From NCBI GenBank assembly GCA_029939595.1, contig JAOZSQ010000001.1, forward strand, positions 310,001-374,000: a stretch of 64,000 nucleotides of DNA, given 5' to 3'. Under the pieces are notes generated by a model. The model had not been told where the DNA came from. It worked only from the letters and a program-made list of their open reading frames with translations, and made no database searches. The first letter of the stretch is position 1, and the number at the start of each line of letters is the position of its first letter. Below, in pieces: positions 35,565 to 45,381 of this stretch. The position numbers and the translations under genes are program-made. This DNA is from EX4572-165 sp002254885 (GTDB taxonomy: Archaea; Thermoplasmatota; E2; DHVEG-1).

Positions 35565-38500
35565 TATAGAAGCCCTAACTAGTGAAGTTAGTAAGGTCAG
35601 AGATGATGTTTTTGCTCTCAAACAACAACTGGTTGATATTGCTTTGCCTAATGGGAAGACGATAACCGATTATGTAAATGAATCGGTAGAGGGCGTTTTG
35701 GGTCAGTCGGTTGAATCGGTTGATGCTGTGAAAAAATTGGCAGATGGATTAACTCAAAGTACAAATCCTTTATCAGTATATTCTAGGATGCTTTCTAAAA
35801 AGGTATTTGAAGAAGAAGTTAAAAGAGATATTAGAGTATTTAAATACGATCTTGATGATTTGAAGGTAAAAATAAATGATTCATTATCAGTTATTAATGG
35901 GCATTTTACAGGTGGACCTAATATTTTAACCCAATTTAATAAAACAATGAATTTATTAAATGAATCAAGTGAAGCAGCACATCTAATTACTGGTTTATCC
36001 ACAAAGGTTGAAAAGAATGAATTTGAAGTGAGTATAGACAGGGTAACTCAAAAGATTAGATCAACCGAGTCAGCATTGAATACTACTTTTTCAACCAGAT
36101 TGAATAGAGTTGAAAATTTACAAGTACAATTTAACAATCAATTAACTGTAACATTAGATAAGATAGTACATGGTGCGCCAGAAATCTTAGAAAGTCTTGT
36201 AAGAATAGATGAAGAACTCCAAAGTGGAAGTGTTGCTGGTTCTTTAATAACTGAAATGGGAACGAAAATAAGTGAACAAGAATTTAATAACAAGGTAGTA
36301 AGTTTAGAAGAAAACTCTAAAATTTTGACTGAGGGGTTTATAACAGCAAAAGCTGATATGGAAGAAACAGCAGATGCAAAACTCAGCCAAGTGGAAGGCT
36401 ATCTAACAGGCAAATTTAATAATTTTGAATCCAAGGTTAATCAACAGCTTACTGATTTAATTGATGGTGCGCCGGATTCAATGAATACACTTCAAGAAAT
36501 TTCAAAGGCATTAGGTGATGATGCAAATTATGCTGCAACCACTTCCAATCAAATAACAGAGGTTGTTAATAAGTTAAATACCTTTAAATCTGAAATCAAC
36601 CAACAGATTGTTGATTTAGTTGGTGGTGCGCCGGATTCAATGAATACACTTCAAGAAATTTCAAAGGCGTTAGGCGATGATGCGGATTATGCTGCGACTA
36701 TTACTAATCAAATAACAGGAGTTAATGCTAGATTAAATACTTTTGAATCAAAGGTCAATCAACAGTTTACTGTTTTAATTGGTGGTGCGCCGGATTCAAT
36801 GGATACACTTCAAAAAATTTCAAAATCATTGGGAGATGATGCGAATTACGCTGCAACTGTCACCAATCAAATGACAGAGATTAGTACCAAACTAAACAAA
36901 GTAGCCAGAGATGATGGTAAATTAGAATTGGGTGGAAGTGTGTTATTGGCTGCTGGACTTAATAATTCTTTAGAAATATCTTCTCCTACTGGTAGCGGTT
37001 CTATTGGTTCACAAAATTCACAAGCGTTTCATTTTTATAGTGGTCGTCCAAAGTTTGTTTTTAACAAAAAAATTGAAACAAATGATAGTTTTATTATTGG
37101 CACAAATACATATTTGTCAGCAACAGAGTGTTATATAGAAGGTAATAAGGTTGCAACTGAGAATTGGGCTAATACACAAAATACCAATCAAACAACTGAA
37201 ATAAAGACATGGGTTGATGCCAGAACTGGATCGGCTGATATGGATTTTGCTGCGAAGGTGGTACAAGTAGGTGATACATTAAATATGAGTACCGAATCTG
37301 GTGGTATACAATGGTCTAAAGGAGCAACAGCGGGTTGGGAAATTGGACCTGTGTTGAGAGAAGTTCAAGGTGAAACCATGCCATTTATGAATTTGAAAGG
37401 TAACAGGGCTGAGTATGGTGCTTTGCAGTTATCAACAGCCGATGATAGTGCTGTTGGTATGCTTTATTGGGATAAGACTCAGAAGAATTTTGGATTTATG
37501 ACATCTACTGGAGATTGGATAATAGAATGTTCTGATAATAAAGATATTAAATTATATGGAAAATTGAATGTTGATGTGATTCGTAGTTATGTATTGGAAA
37601 TTTCCAGTGCAAATACTGCCTTAACAAAGGGCGATAATAATACATTAAGGATCACAACTAACAGTGGTTATGTTGATATAGGAGCGATGAACCCATCTTG
37701 GTGTCATCTTTACACTAATATGCCAGGATTTATTTTTAATAGGTGTATTTCAGTTGTCAGTAAAATACAAATTCATGGGACTGCTACAACTTATTTAACA
37801 CAAACAGAAGGTAGAATAAACAATCAAATTATTGCTACCAGAGATTGGGCAGCAAATAAAGCGGGTAATTCCACACAAGATTTTTCAGTTAAAGATTTAT
37901 TTGTTACTAATGTTGGCAAGATAAACAACCAAATCATTGCAACACAGAATTGGGCAGCAAGTAAAGCGGGTAATATAAATCAAGAGTTTTCAGCTAAAAA
38001 GTTATTATTTAGAGATAATTATGAAACTATTGAATTAGAAAAATCTAATAATACTTTGCTAATTACTACTGGTAATGGAACTCTTAGTATAGGAGTACAG
38101 CAGATAAATGGAAAATGTCTTATGATGACTAGTGCCGACCAGTTTTATTTCAATAAAGGAATGTATGTGGGTGGTGATATTCAAGTTGGTAATGCTGGAG
38201 ATACATTGGCACCTAAAGAGTGGGTTAAAAGTAATTGTGCTGTTAAAGCCAATGGTAAAATATCATTGGGGTCTGACACAATGGATGATGATTGGCAACA
38301 GGGTTTTTATTTTCATACAAGTCATCATCCTTCATATGGTATATTTAGAGAATCGGGTGTTTGGGCTGAACCTGATTATCCCAATATGAGGATTGCTTTT
38401 GGTACTGGAATAAAGATAGGAGCCAGTAATACTTATCCTAATGGTGGAGTGAAATTTTATAACAATGGTGATATGTCATCATCAGAAATCATGTCAATAG

Positions 38501-38682
38501 GTAAAGGTAATGATAATGTTTATATTAAGTTTGAATTGGAAGTAACTGGTAGTATTAAAACTTCAGGTGGTTTAACTGTATCTGGTGATATTACTTCTCG
38601 TGGAAGAACTGTCCCAACAGTAACGGTGTCAGCAGCCGTTCCGACTGGTGGAAAACACGGCGATATTCACTTTGTCGTATAA
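35554..38682 (+). CDS. Tail fibre protein with GAPDSMNTLQ repeats (1042 aa)
   Basis: The N-terminal 450 residues are helical/coiled-coil and hold three 53-residue repeats (GAPDSMNTLQEISKALGDDA), a unit widespread in phage tail fibres. The C-terminal half has beta repeats with NQIIATRDWAANKAGN and NQIIATQNWAASKAGN, and ends in VPTGGKHGDIHFVV. It overlaps the preceding gene by 11 bases, so the two are probably translated together. It is likely part of the same fibre as the 577-residue protein. Confidence 0.73.
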   Translation: MADNIEALTSEVSKVRDDVFALKQQLVDIALPNGKTITDYVNESVEGVLGQSVESVDAVKKLADGLTQSTNPLSVYSRMLSKKVFEEEVKRDIRVFKYDLDDLKVKINDSLSVINGHFTGGPNILTQFNKTMNLLNESSEAAHLITGLSTKVEKNEFEVSIDRVTQKIRSTESALNTTFSTRLNRVENLQVQFNNQLTVTLDKIVHGAPEILESLVRIDEELQSGSVAGSLITEMGTKISEQEFNNKVVSLEENSKILTEGFITAKADMEETADAKLSQVEGYLTGKFNNFESKVNQQLTDLIDGAPDSMNTLQEISKALGDDANYAATTSNQITEVVNKLNTFKSEINQQIVDLVGGAPDSMNTLQEISKALGDDADYAATITNQITGVNARLNTFESKVNQQFTVLIGGAPDSMDTLQKISKSLGDDANYAATVTNQMTEISTKLNKVARDDGKLELGGSVLLAAGLNNSLEISSPTGSGSIGSQNSQAFHFYSGRPKFVFNKKIETNDSFIIGTNTYLSATECYIEGNKVATENWANTQNTNQTTEIKTWVDARTGSADMDFAAKVVQVGDTLNMSTESGGIQWSKGATAGWEIGPVLREVQGETMPFMNLKGNRAEYGALQLSTADDSAVGMLYWDKTQKNFGFMTSTGDWIIECSDNKDIKLYGKLNVDVIRSYVLEISSANTALTKGDNNTLRITTNSGYVDIGAMNPSWCHLYTNMPGFIFNRCISVVSKIQIHGTATTYLTQTEGRINNQIIATRDWAANKAGNSTQDFSVKDLFVTNVGKINNQIIATQNWAASKAGNINQEFSAKKLLFRDNYETIELEKSNNTLLITTGNGTLSIGVQQINGKCLMMTSADQFYFNKGMYVGGDIQVGNAGDTLAPKEWVKSNCAVKANGKISLGSDTMDDDWQQGFYFHTSHHPSYGIFRESGVWAEPDYPNMRIAFGTGIKIGASNTYPNGGVKFYNNGDMSSSEIMSIGKGNDNVYIKFELEVTGSIKTSGGLTVSGDITSRGRTVPTVTVSAAVPTGGKHGDIHFVV
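36435..36895 (+). repeat. Three 159-bp tandem fibre repeats
   Basis: The landmark GGTGCGCCGGATTCAATG starts at 36466, 36625 and 36784, an exact 159-base (53-residue) period. The first two copies share more than 40 identical bases, the third is slightly diverged. The period keeps the frame. Confidence 0.8.
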
Positions 38683-38694
38683 TAGGAATGAACT

Positions 38695-40161
38695 ATGGCA
38701 ATACAAGTAAATGATAGTGGAGTTTGGAAGACTCCAAAAGAAGTTTGGGTGAATAATATCGGTACGTGGATAAAAAAAGATGTGTTTTCGTATTATAATG
38801 GAACCACTTGGGAAGAGGTATCTTTTGGTGTTCCTCCAGCGTTTATTTGGAAAAGTTCTTGGACAGCTATTGAAAATGTATTAGCGAATGATGCTAGTCA
38901 TTGGATTTGTAAATTTACAAATATAAAGCAAACTTGCACTATCAGAGCAAAGGTAAATAATGATTCAGGAGCAAGTTCTAATTGGGCAAATCATACTTTA
39001 AATCCAGGCGATTCTCAAAACATTTTTTTGTTGGTTGGTAATAGAAGTGCCAGTACCAGTGTAACTGTTGAATATCAAGGGATGTATTATACTTGCCCTT
39101 CTAAAGTATGGACTACTGGGGGAAGTTCTTTTGATATTGATTATGAATTTCATGTTGGATATAATTATTTGCCTCCGATATTCATGGAAAATGCTGAAGT
39201 GGTTATGTATGAATCTACTTATAATACTTCAAGTAATGGATTGTGGAGAGCGGATAAATTGAAATATTGGGAACCTAATTTGGATCATTATCAAAGTAGT
39301 AGATATCCGGCTCAATCACAAAGAAAAGTTGAAGAACAAGATGGATACCCATGTTTGGGTGGAAATCAAGGAGGTTGGTTTTGTGGTCAATATCCATCTA
39401 GTAAGGCGTGGATTTATAGAACTAAAGTATTTTTTAAAGCAGGTTATACTTATCAGTTGAGATTTGATGTGATGTGTACTGGTGGTTCTCCTCAAAGAAC
39501 ACAATGGATGTTGGGTGAATATACCGATACATTATCATATCGTTATACTTTAGGTAATAATGAATGGCATTCTAGGACCTTAACAAAGGCAATTACAGCG
39601 GATAGAGAATGTTATCAATACTTTTTTATGTGTCCTTATCATTGGGGTCAATATAATTGGTGGAGAAAAATTGAATTGGTTCATTGGAAGAGTGATGATT
39701 CAAGTAAGAAGTTGATAGTTGTTCCGCCACCAAAGTTGGTTTTGAATTTTAGACTTAATCTTACTAATGTTGTTGTAGAAGATACTGGTAAGTTGATAGC
39801 ACATACCATGTATACTAACAGGGTAGATGTGAATATACAAGAATGTACAATGCGTACTGATGAAACTTTAAAGGTGGAATTTTTTCAAGATACATCTGTT
39901 TTTGCTAATTCAGCAGACAATTTTCTTAGAGGTTCGCCATTATCAGGAACCGTTACTATAAAAGCAGGTCAGGCTCCAGGTTGGGTGAAGGCTTTTGATT
40001 GTAATGTCAATTTTGGAAGATTATTTACTAATACAGCCTTGAGAGCTAGTATAGTAGGTAAAGAAAGTAAAGGTACTATAATAACTTCTATTATGTCGTC
40101 TGCATCAGCAGGGTTATATTCTCCTCCGATGATTAACACTACTATACCGGTGGGGTGGTGA
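38695..40161 (+). CDS. Fibre tip or adhesin protein (488 aa)
   Basis: The N-terminal 45 residues hold the W-x-x-(V/P) ladder GVWKTPKEVWVNNIGTW, TTWEEV, common at phage fibre and adhesin ends. The body is rich in Trp, Tyr and Gly, with a possible carbohydrate-binding-like beta domain (about 230-345). It ends the second fibre block, with an AGGAATGA ribosome site. Two bases separate it from the next gene. Receptor binding is inferred. Confidence 0.55.
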   Translation: MAIQVNDSGVWKTPKEVWVNNIGTWIKKDVFSYYNGTTWEEVSFGVPPAFIWKSSWTAIENVLANDASHWICKFTNIKQTCTIRAKVNNDSGASSNWANHTLNPGDSQNIFLLVGNRSASTSVTVEYQGMYYTCPSKVWTTGGSSFDIDYEFHVGYNYLPPIFMENAEVVMYESTYNTSSNGLWRADKLKYWEPNLDHYQSSRYPAQSQRKVEEQDGYPCLGGNQGGWFCGQYPSSKAWIYRTKVFFKAGYTYQLRFDVMCTGGSPQRTQWMLGEYTDTLSYRYTLGNNEWHSRTLTKAITADRECYQYFFMCPYHWGQYNWWRKIELVHWKSDDSSKKLIVVPPPKLVLNFRLNLTNVVVEDTGKLIAHTMYTNRVDVNIQECTMRTDETLKVEFFQDTSVFANSADNFLRGSPLSGTVTIKAGQAPGWVKAFDCNVNFGRLFTNTALRASIVGKESKGTIITSIMSSASAGLYSPPMINTTIPVGW

Positions 40162-40162
40162 T

Positions 40163-40636
40163 ATGGATGATTTATTTAATTTTAAATTAGAAGTTTCTAC
40201 AGAAGAGAGGAAACAATATGTAATAGAAGTTGATAGAGCAACCAATATGTATATTTGTTATACCAGATTACCAGTTCCCTGGAAAATGTATCAAATAACC
40301 TTTGGAGCGGGTACTAATAAATATGGAGCGGATTTTAAGAAATTTATTAATATAACCAATAGAGATGATGTAAAACGACTATCAAAAACAATGAGAGCTA
40401 TATTAGTACATTTTATTGATAATTTTTCTGTTGATGGTTTTTTGACTGCGGTTGCTTCTACGGATAAGAGATTGGGTTTTGTTAGAAACAATGAACGGGT
40501 TGTAGGTTTTACAAATGTGTTGGAAGAACGATCAAGTAAAGGAGCATTTATTAGACTGTCTTGTAGAAAGGATTTAGATATTGAAAAAGTGCGTCCTTCA
40601 ATGAGTGTAATAAAGGAAGCAGTGGGATTATCATGA
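40163..40636 (+). CDS. Unknown protein before the head module (157 aa)
   Basis: No family is recognised. The N-terminal half looks like strands (KQYVIEVDRATNMYICYTRL), the C-terminal half mixed. It overlaps the gp4-like gene by ATGA and probably shares its transcript, so a head- or neck-completion role is possible from context alone. Confidence 0.5.
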   Translation: MDDLFNFKLEVSTEERKQYVIEVDRATNMYICYTRLPVPWKMYQITFGAGTNKYGADFKKFINITNRDDVKRLSKTMRAILVHFIDNFSVDGFLTAVASTDKRLGFVRNNERVVGFTNVLEERSSKGAFIRLSCRKDLDIEKVRPSMSVIKEAVGLS

Positions 40637-41118
40637 GGTATAGGGTAAAAAGTAATAACTATGTTCAAATAGAAGATTATTACCCCAAGTTGAGGTGTCC
40701 TGAAAAGTATGTTGGAAAGAGACCATTAACAGTAAGATCAAGTTATGAGATAAAATATTTCAAGTGGTGTGATGCCAATAAATCGGTGTTGGAGTGGTCA
40801 AGTGAATCAATAATCATTCCATACCGATATTCGGTGGATAAGAGAATGCACAGGTATTATCCTGATGCATGGATTAAGGTTGTTGATAAGAAAGGAGATA
40901 TTAGAGAGTATCTAGTTGAGATAAAACCATATAAACAGACTTTCCCTCCTAAACCACAAAAGAGGCAAACAAAGGCTTATATACAGCGATGTAGAACTTA
41001 TATTAAAAATCGCAATAAGTGGGATGCTGCCGAGGAGTATTGTAGGAGAATGAGAGCGAAGGGTGAGGATCTTACCTTTAAATTAGTTACTGAACGTGAA
41101 TTAGGAATAAAAAATTAA
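40633..41118 (+). CDS. 4: Head completion nuclease, T4 gp4 family
   Basis: The 161-residue protein matches T4 gp4 in order: RSSYEIKYFKWCDANKSVLE, WSSESIIIPY, HRYYPDAWIK, EYLVEIKPYKQTFPPK, and a late KWDAAEEYC. The D...E-x-K set (DAW..., VEIKP) is the typical metal-dependent endonuclease core. In T4 this protein is needed to finish filled heads before tail joining. Length is close to T4's. It lies 1 kb before the portal gene, with translational overlap to the gene upstream. Confidence 0.85.
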   Translation: MRYRVKSNNYVQIEDYYPKLRCPEKYVGKRPLTVRSSYEIKYFKWCDANKSVLEWSSESIIIPYRYSVDKRMHRYYPDAWIKVVDKKGDIREYLVEIKPYKQTFPPKPQKRQTKAYIQRCRTYIKNRNKWDAAEEYCRRMRAKGEDLTFKLVTERELGIKN

Positions 41119-41127
41119 GGAGGAGTT

Positions 41128-41562
41128 ATGAATTGGACCAAGATGGATATTACAACAGCCAAACCGATGTTGTTAGAGTTTTTCAAAATATATTTTAAGA
41201 AGCCGAAGACAGCTAAAGAGGTTGTTGAGCAACATGTAAATGGTTGTAATTTTTATAAACGCCCGACTACAAAGCCGGTGAAAAAGGATTGGAGATTTTT
41301 AAATAATGTTAAAGTGTTTGTTGCGGGTAAACCGAAGGTATTTAAATTTGCGAACTTTAAAAACAATTTTGATGGGTTGGTTAGTTTGGGTGAGAATTCA
41401 ATTATTGGAAAAGTGTTTTCAGCTTTTCTTAATGGTACTTCATCTTCCCCAATTATTTTCGTAGCGAATTCTCAAGAAAGTTTTTTGGTAACGGGCAAGC
41501 ATGAACTAATAATGGCTTCGTATTTGGGATTTTTACCTAATGTAATTATTATACATGAGTGA
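41128..41562 (+). CDS. Unknown protein with ParB-like C-terminal segment (144 aa)
   Basis: The C-terminal 40 residues read SPIIFVANSQ, then FLVTGKHELIMASYLGFLP, reminiscent of the ParB/sulfiredoxin fold's D-G-x-H-R-hydrophobic-A segment but with GKHE. No nuclease residues are clear. A strong AAGGAGGAG ribosome site predicts good translation. It sits between gp4 and the portal gene, so a structural or packaging-linked role is possible. Confidence 0.5.
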   Translation: MNWTKMDITTAKPMLLEFFKIYFKKPKTAKEVVEQHVNGCNFYKRPTTKPVKKDWRFLNNVKVFVAGKPKVFKFANFKNNFDGLVSLGENSIIGKVFSAFLNGTSSSPIIFVANSQESFLVTGKHELIMASYLGFLPNVIIIHE

Positions 41563-42001
41563 TATGGCAAGATATGGTGAGTTCAAAAATTTTGAAGATA
41601 ACGTATATTATTTTAAATACGCCAATCCCAAGACAAAAGAGAGATTGCGAGTGTGGGACCGGCAACCAATAATAGTGGTGGTGTATATGACTACAAAACA
41701 TATTATTGGAATCAACTTACACTGGTTGCCATTCTTCCGACTTCCATTGTTTCTTTATATATTTAAGAGGTTACAGAAGGCGTTATCAACTACTATTAAT
41801 GGTCACAGGAAGTTATTAAGATTGACATATGGGTTATTAAAGAATGATATTAGGTTTGAGCGAACCCAATATAAAAAGGCAATCAGGAAGTATTTGATAA
41901 GAAGAATAACTAACGTAAAAGAAATTCCAATAAAAGATATAGGTGTTTTTGCAGCTACGTTTAGACATAGGAAAGACATACGAAAGGGAGGCAGAAGATG
42001 A
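41555..42001 (+). CDS. Conserved-looking phage protein of unknown function (148 aa)
   Basis: The N-terminal part has YYFKYANPKTKERLRVWDRQ followed by a strand and KHIIGINLHWLP, a pattern I associate with a family found near head genes of T4-like phages, without an assigned role. The C-terminal half is very basic and helical. The start overlaps the previous stop and the end overlaps the next small gene. A second in-frame ATG at 41564 is a possible start. Confidence 0.5.
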   Translation: MSDMARYGEFKNFEDNVYYFKYANPKTKERLRVWDRQPIIVVVYMTTKHIIGINLHWLPFFRLPLFLYIFKRLQKALSTTINGHRKLLRLTYGLLKNDIRFERTQYKKAIRKYLIRRITNVKEIPIKDIGVFAATFRHRKDIRKGGRR

Positions 42002-42147
42002 TATCAAAATTAGCTGAAAGTTCAAAGACTAAATACAAAGAGAAGACCAAAAAGAAGACCCGAAAGGAAAAATGTGAAGAGGCTGGTGGAACTTGGGAAG
42101 GTTTTAGTGGCTGTGTTAAGAAAGGAATTAGATTAGAAATAAAATAG
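41998..42147 (+). CDS. Small MIS-leader protein with GGTWEGFSGCV motif (49 aa)
   Basis: This short ORF starts MISKLAESSKTKYKEK (L-A-E, then Ser) and ends with CEEAGGTWEGFSGCVKKG. It shares the MIS-leader style of the 47.9-55.9 kb family, and the C-terminal motif recurs in the gene at 48351 (GGTWRGFGGCV). It overlaps the upstream stop (ATGA) and lies 10 bases before the portal gene. It is the member nearest the head genes on that side. Confidence 0.6.
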   Translation: MISKLAESSKTKYKEKTKKKTRKEKCEEAGGTWEGFSGCVKKGIRLEIK

Positions 42148-42157
42148 AGGAATAATT

Positions 42158-43903
42158 ATGAACTTATTTGAAAGATTAAAAAAACCTTTTTATTTTGATA
42201 AAGAGTTAGCAATCAAGAAAAGTGTTAAGTCTAGCAGAACGAGTACCGAGATTGATATAGAAGATCCAGGTAGTTGTTTAACGGAGCAGTTTTTCTCATA
42301 TTCTATGCGTGGGGATATTTTATATTCGTTGGAGTATAGAGATAATTTGATACAGCAATGGCGTGATATGGCTTTGATGTGTTCGGAATGTGATGAAGCC
42401 ATTAATGAGATAGTAACTGAGGCGGTTGTATACTCGGATAGTGAACCTTCTATAAAGATAAATTTGGACAAGATAGAGATGCCAGCTAAAATCAAGAAAA
42501 AGATTCATAAGGCATTTGAGCGCATTTTAAACTTGTTAAATTGGGAATTACGTGGTGATGAGTTATTTAGACAATGGTATACTGATGGGATATTGAATAT
42601 TGAATCGGTGTATAACAATACCCATTTGGATGAGGGAATATATGCTTTAGTGGTATTAACTCCGTTTGGATTTATGAAAATAAAGGAGGAAAGAACTGGC
42701 AAGGAGATGTATTTTTATCAAAACAGAGAAGGGTATGGTGGATCTAACACAGGTATTACTTCTTCTGCTATGGCGTTACAACAGGCATATGATACATCTG
42801 ATGAAGTATTTGAACCAGAACAGATTTCACAAGTTTTTTCAGGTCTTTGGAGTCAAGATAAATTATTTTCTATGTCGCATCTTGCGAAAGCCAGCAAAAT
42901 TGTAAATCAATTAAGGTTAATTGAAGATAGTTTGGTTATTCATAGGATAACAAGGGCACCGGAGAAGAAAGTATTTTATGTTGATACGGGAAACCTTCCA
43001 AAAGGAAAAGCTGAAGAATATGTTAAGGGTCTTATAACGAGGTATAGACAGAAAAGAACCTATAATGTTGATACTGGTGACATCGTAGAGAATCCAAAGG
43101 AAATAAATGTATTAGAAGATTTTTGGATGCCTCGTATGGGTGGTTCAAGAGGAACTGAAATTGATATGATTCAGGGGTCCGATGCTAGTTTAGAGGAAAT
43201 AGCCGATTTGGATTATTTTGCTAAGAAGTTGTATAGGGCTTTGAATGTTCCAAGGTTAAGACGTGATTATATGGAATCCAGGGCAGTTTATTCTCCCAAT
43301 TTGGATTTAGAGAGGGAAGAATTAAGGTTTCATAAATATATTATGAAGTTACGAAGGCAATTTAATCGTATATTTTTAGATTTGATGAAGAAGCAGTTAT
43401 TAGCAACAAATGTTTTAAGTGTACAAGATTGGTTGTTATTGGAAGACAATATAATTTTTGATTGGTTAAACGATAATGAAATATCTCAGGTAAAGGCGTT
43501 ACAAGTTTGGGAAGGTAGGATGAACATAGCGTCTACAGCTACCCAATTGTTTGATTACAAGCTTCTTTCCAGAGATTGGGTTCGCAAGAAGATTTTAATG
43601 TTTACTGATGCTGAGATTAGGGACATGGAAAAGGCGAACAAGGAAGAGCCGCCAGGAATGGATCAAATGGGTGGTATGGGTATGGAAGAACCAGGAATGG
43701 AAGGAGGTGAAGAGCCATTGCCACCAGAACAAGGTGGTGAAGTTCCACCTGATCAAGTTAGATCTGGTACGGTTCCTGAAGATCAAAAGACCGATGATGA
43801 AAAGATGGGTGATTTTGATGGTATGTTTCCAGGTGCAGAAGAGGAAGCAGGGGCAAAAGGTGGTTTGACTTATACACAAAGAGGAGGTGAAAATTTTGGT
43901 TAA
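42158..43903 (+). CDS. 20: Portal protein, T4 gp20 family
   Basis: The 581-residue protein carries the gp20 marks: CDEAINEIVTEAVVYSD, DELFRQWYTDG, APEKKVFYVDTGNLPKGKAE, TRYRQKRTYN, EDFWMPRMGGSRGTEID and LYRALNVPRLRRDY. It forms the dodecameric ring through which DNA enters and leaves the head, and starts prohead assembly. The last 80 residues are Gly/Met/Glu/Pro-rich and probably flexible. It heads the module 20-core-21-22-23, in T4 order. Confidence 0.95.
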   Translation: MNLFERLKKPFYFDKELAIKKSVKSSRTSTEIDIEDPGSCLTEQFFSYSMRGDILYSLEYRDNLIQQWRDMALMCSECDEAINEIVTEAVVYSDSEPSIKINLDKIEMPAKIKKKIHKAFERILNLLNWELRGDELFRQWYTDGILNIESVYNNTHLDEGIYALVVLTPFGFMKIKEERTGKEMYFYQNREGYGGSNTGITSSAMALQQAYDTSDEVFEPEQISQVFSGLWSQDKLFSMSHLAKASKIVNQLRLIEDSLVIHRITRAPEKKVFYVDTGNLPKGKAEEYVKGLITRYRQKRTYNVDTGDIVENPKEINVLEDFWMPRMGGSRGTEIDMIQGSDASLEEIADLDYFAKKLYRALNVPRLRRDYMESRAVYSPNLDLEREELRFHKYIMKLRRQFNRIFLDLMKKQLLATNVLSVQDWLLLEDNIIFDWLNDNEISQVKALQVWEGRMNIASTATQLFDYKLLSRDWVRKKILMFTDAEIRDMEKANKEEPPGMDQMGGMGMEEPGMEGGEEPLPPEQGGEVPPDQVRSGTVPEDQKTDDEKMGDFDGMFPGAEEEAGAKGGLTYTQRGGENFG

Positions 43904-43926
43904 TAGATAAAAAAAATGATAAATAA

Positions 43927-43934
43927 TATAAATA
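43927..43934 (+). promoter_or_regulatory. T4-type late promoter motif TATAAATA
   Basis: Exact match in the 154-base gap between portal and core genes, followed by AAAGAAAGC, the same downstream bases as at 1441. It probably drives the core, protease, scaffold and capsid genes. Confidence 0.65.
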
Positions 43935-44057
43935 AAAGAAAGCATTATTACATTGCAAAATCTATTATACCAGAAGTTTGAAAACTATCCGACTAAAGGT
44001 AAATAATTAAGGAAATAAGTCAATTAATTTATATAACATTTTATTAAGGTAAAAGGT

Positions 44058-44573
44058 ATGAAAGAAAAGATTACAGAATTACTATTAGCAGCAAGCAAAA
44101 GGAAATACAGTGATTTTGCTAAAATAGCAAAAGGCATGTTAGGCAAGAAGGTGTCACTTATTAAGGAATCATATTATCTCAAGGAAGATTGTCCTTGTAC
44201 TCCTTATTTAACCAAATTAGGCAAATATCTTAAAAATGATACAGAGGTGTCAGATTTTAATTCTATTGTTGAAAGGGATACAGATTGGGATGAATTCGGT
44301 ACTGATTTGAGAGAATTCTTTAAATCCAGATTGTCAGAAGATGAAATGGGAGATGCTGATACGATCATAGAAGAAATGCTCAAAAAAATGAAAATAGAAG
44401 ATCCTGTAGAAGATCCTGCAAAGGATAAAGGAAAAGGGGTTCAAACAGAAGATGAAGAAACTGAAGATGATGAAGATGACAAAGATGCCAAGAAAGGCGA
44501 AGAGAAGGCATTTGATAAACTTTCCGAGTCATTAAAACAGAGAAAAGAAAATTGTAAACTAATCGTATCATAA
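44058..44573 (+). CDS. Acidic prohead core protein in the gp67/68 position
   Basis: The N-terminal 40 residues (KITELLLAASKRKYSDFAKI) resemble the helical start of T4 gp67 in pattern, and the C-terminal region (about 125-160) is a dense Asp/Glu run like gp67's. Place also fits: between portal and protease, as gp67 and gp68 are in T4. Such proteins fill the prohead core and are cut by gp21. At 171 residues it is longer than gp67 and may combine both roles. Possible I-T-E cut site at residues 5-7. Confidence 0.65.
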   Translation: MKEKITELLLAASKRKYSDFAKIAKGMLGKKVSLIKESYYLKEDCPCTPYLTKLGKYLKNDTEVSDFNSIVERDTDWDEFGTDLREFFKSRLSEDEMGDADTIIEEMLKKMKIEDPVEDPAKDKGKGVQTEDEETEDDEDDKDAKKGEEKAFDKLSESLKQRKENCKLIVS

Positions 44574-44584
44574 GAGAGGTTATA

Positions 44585-45256
44585 ATGATAGTACCAACAT
44601 TTCTTAAAGAGGATATGGATTTTCATGTAATGGAAAATCTAATTCTTGAAAAAGATGTAACGGGTGGAAAAATTAAGAATTATTTCATTAAAGGACCTTT
44701 TTTAGAAGCAAATATTAAGAACAAGAATGATAGGATCTATCCATTTCCAGTGTTAGAAAGAGAAGTTGATGAATTCAATAAATCCAAAATAGCAACCAAA
44801 AGTGCTGTTGGTGAATTGGGTCATCCCGATTCTGTTCAAATAAATGAGGAGAGAATTTCACATTTAATTACAGAGTTGTCTTTTGTTGACAAAAATATTT
44901 GTGTAGGAAAAGCATTAATAGGTAATACGCCTATGGGAAAGATAGCAAAGAGTTTGCTTGATATGGGTGTTAGAATGGGTGTTAGTTCCAGAGGATTAGG
45001 TACTTTGAAAGAAGGAGTAGTTCAAAATGATTATAAACTTAAAACTGTAGATTGTGTAGCAGAGCCATCAGCACCCAATGCTTGGGTTGAAGGTATTATG
45101 GAATCTAAGAAGGATTGGGTTTATGAGAATGGTCTTTTGACAGAGAAAGAAATTGAAACTTTTGAAAAAAAGTTAGATACGTATACTGTTGAAGATAGGC
45201 AAACTGCTATTTTAAGAGTTTTTGACGAAGTTTTAAATACAGTTGCTAAAAAATAG
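44585..45256 (+). CDS. 21: Prohead core protease, T4 gp21 family
   Basis: The motifs match gp21: RIYPFPVLEREVDEF, AVGELGHPDS (His80 as catalytic His), and MGVSSRGLGTLKEG (Ser in SSRG near 134-135), then AEPSAPNAWVEG. The family is a self-compartmentalised Ser protease that matures the prohead, cutting after (L/I)-x-E. Its own start has FLKE (residues 6-9) and LILE, likely self-cutting sites. It is the natural processing enzyme for the leader-bearing proteins in this window. Confidence 0.93.
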   Translation: MIVPTFLKEDMDFHVMENLILEKDVTGGKIKNYFIKGPFLEANIKNKNDRIYPFPVLEREVDEFNKSKIATKSAVGELGHPDSVQINEERISHLITELSFVDKNICVGKALIGNTPMGKIAKSLLDMGVRMGVSSRGLGTLKEGVVQNDYKLKTVDCVAEPSAPNAWVEGIMESKKDWVYENGLLTEKEIETFEKKLDTYTVEDRQTAILRVFDEVLNTVAKK

Positions 45257-45381
45257 GGGTAAATTTAACCTCTTAAAGATAACAGGAAAGTGTTATTAAT
45301 CACTTAATAATACTGCAATTTTTAACAAAATAAATAAATACATATAATTAAATAAATTAATTTTTATAGGAGACAAATATT

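Noticed and set aside
45257..45381. Possible terminator or late promoter in the gap before the scaffold gene
   Set aside because: Only a 5-bp stem (AAGTG/CACTT) and AT-rich sequence without an exact late motif; neither is convincing.
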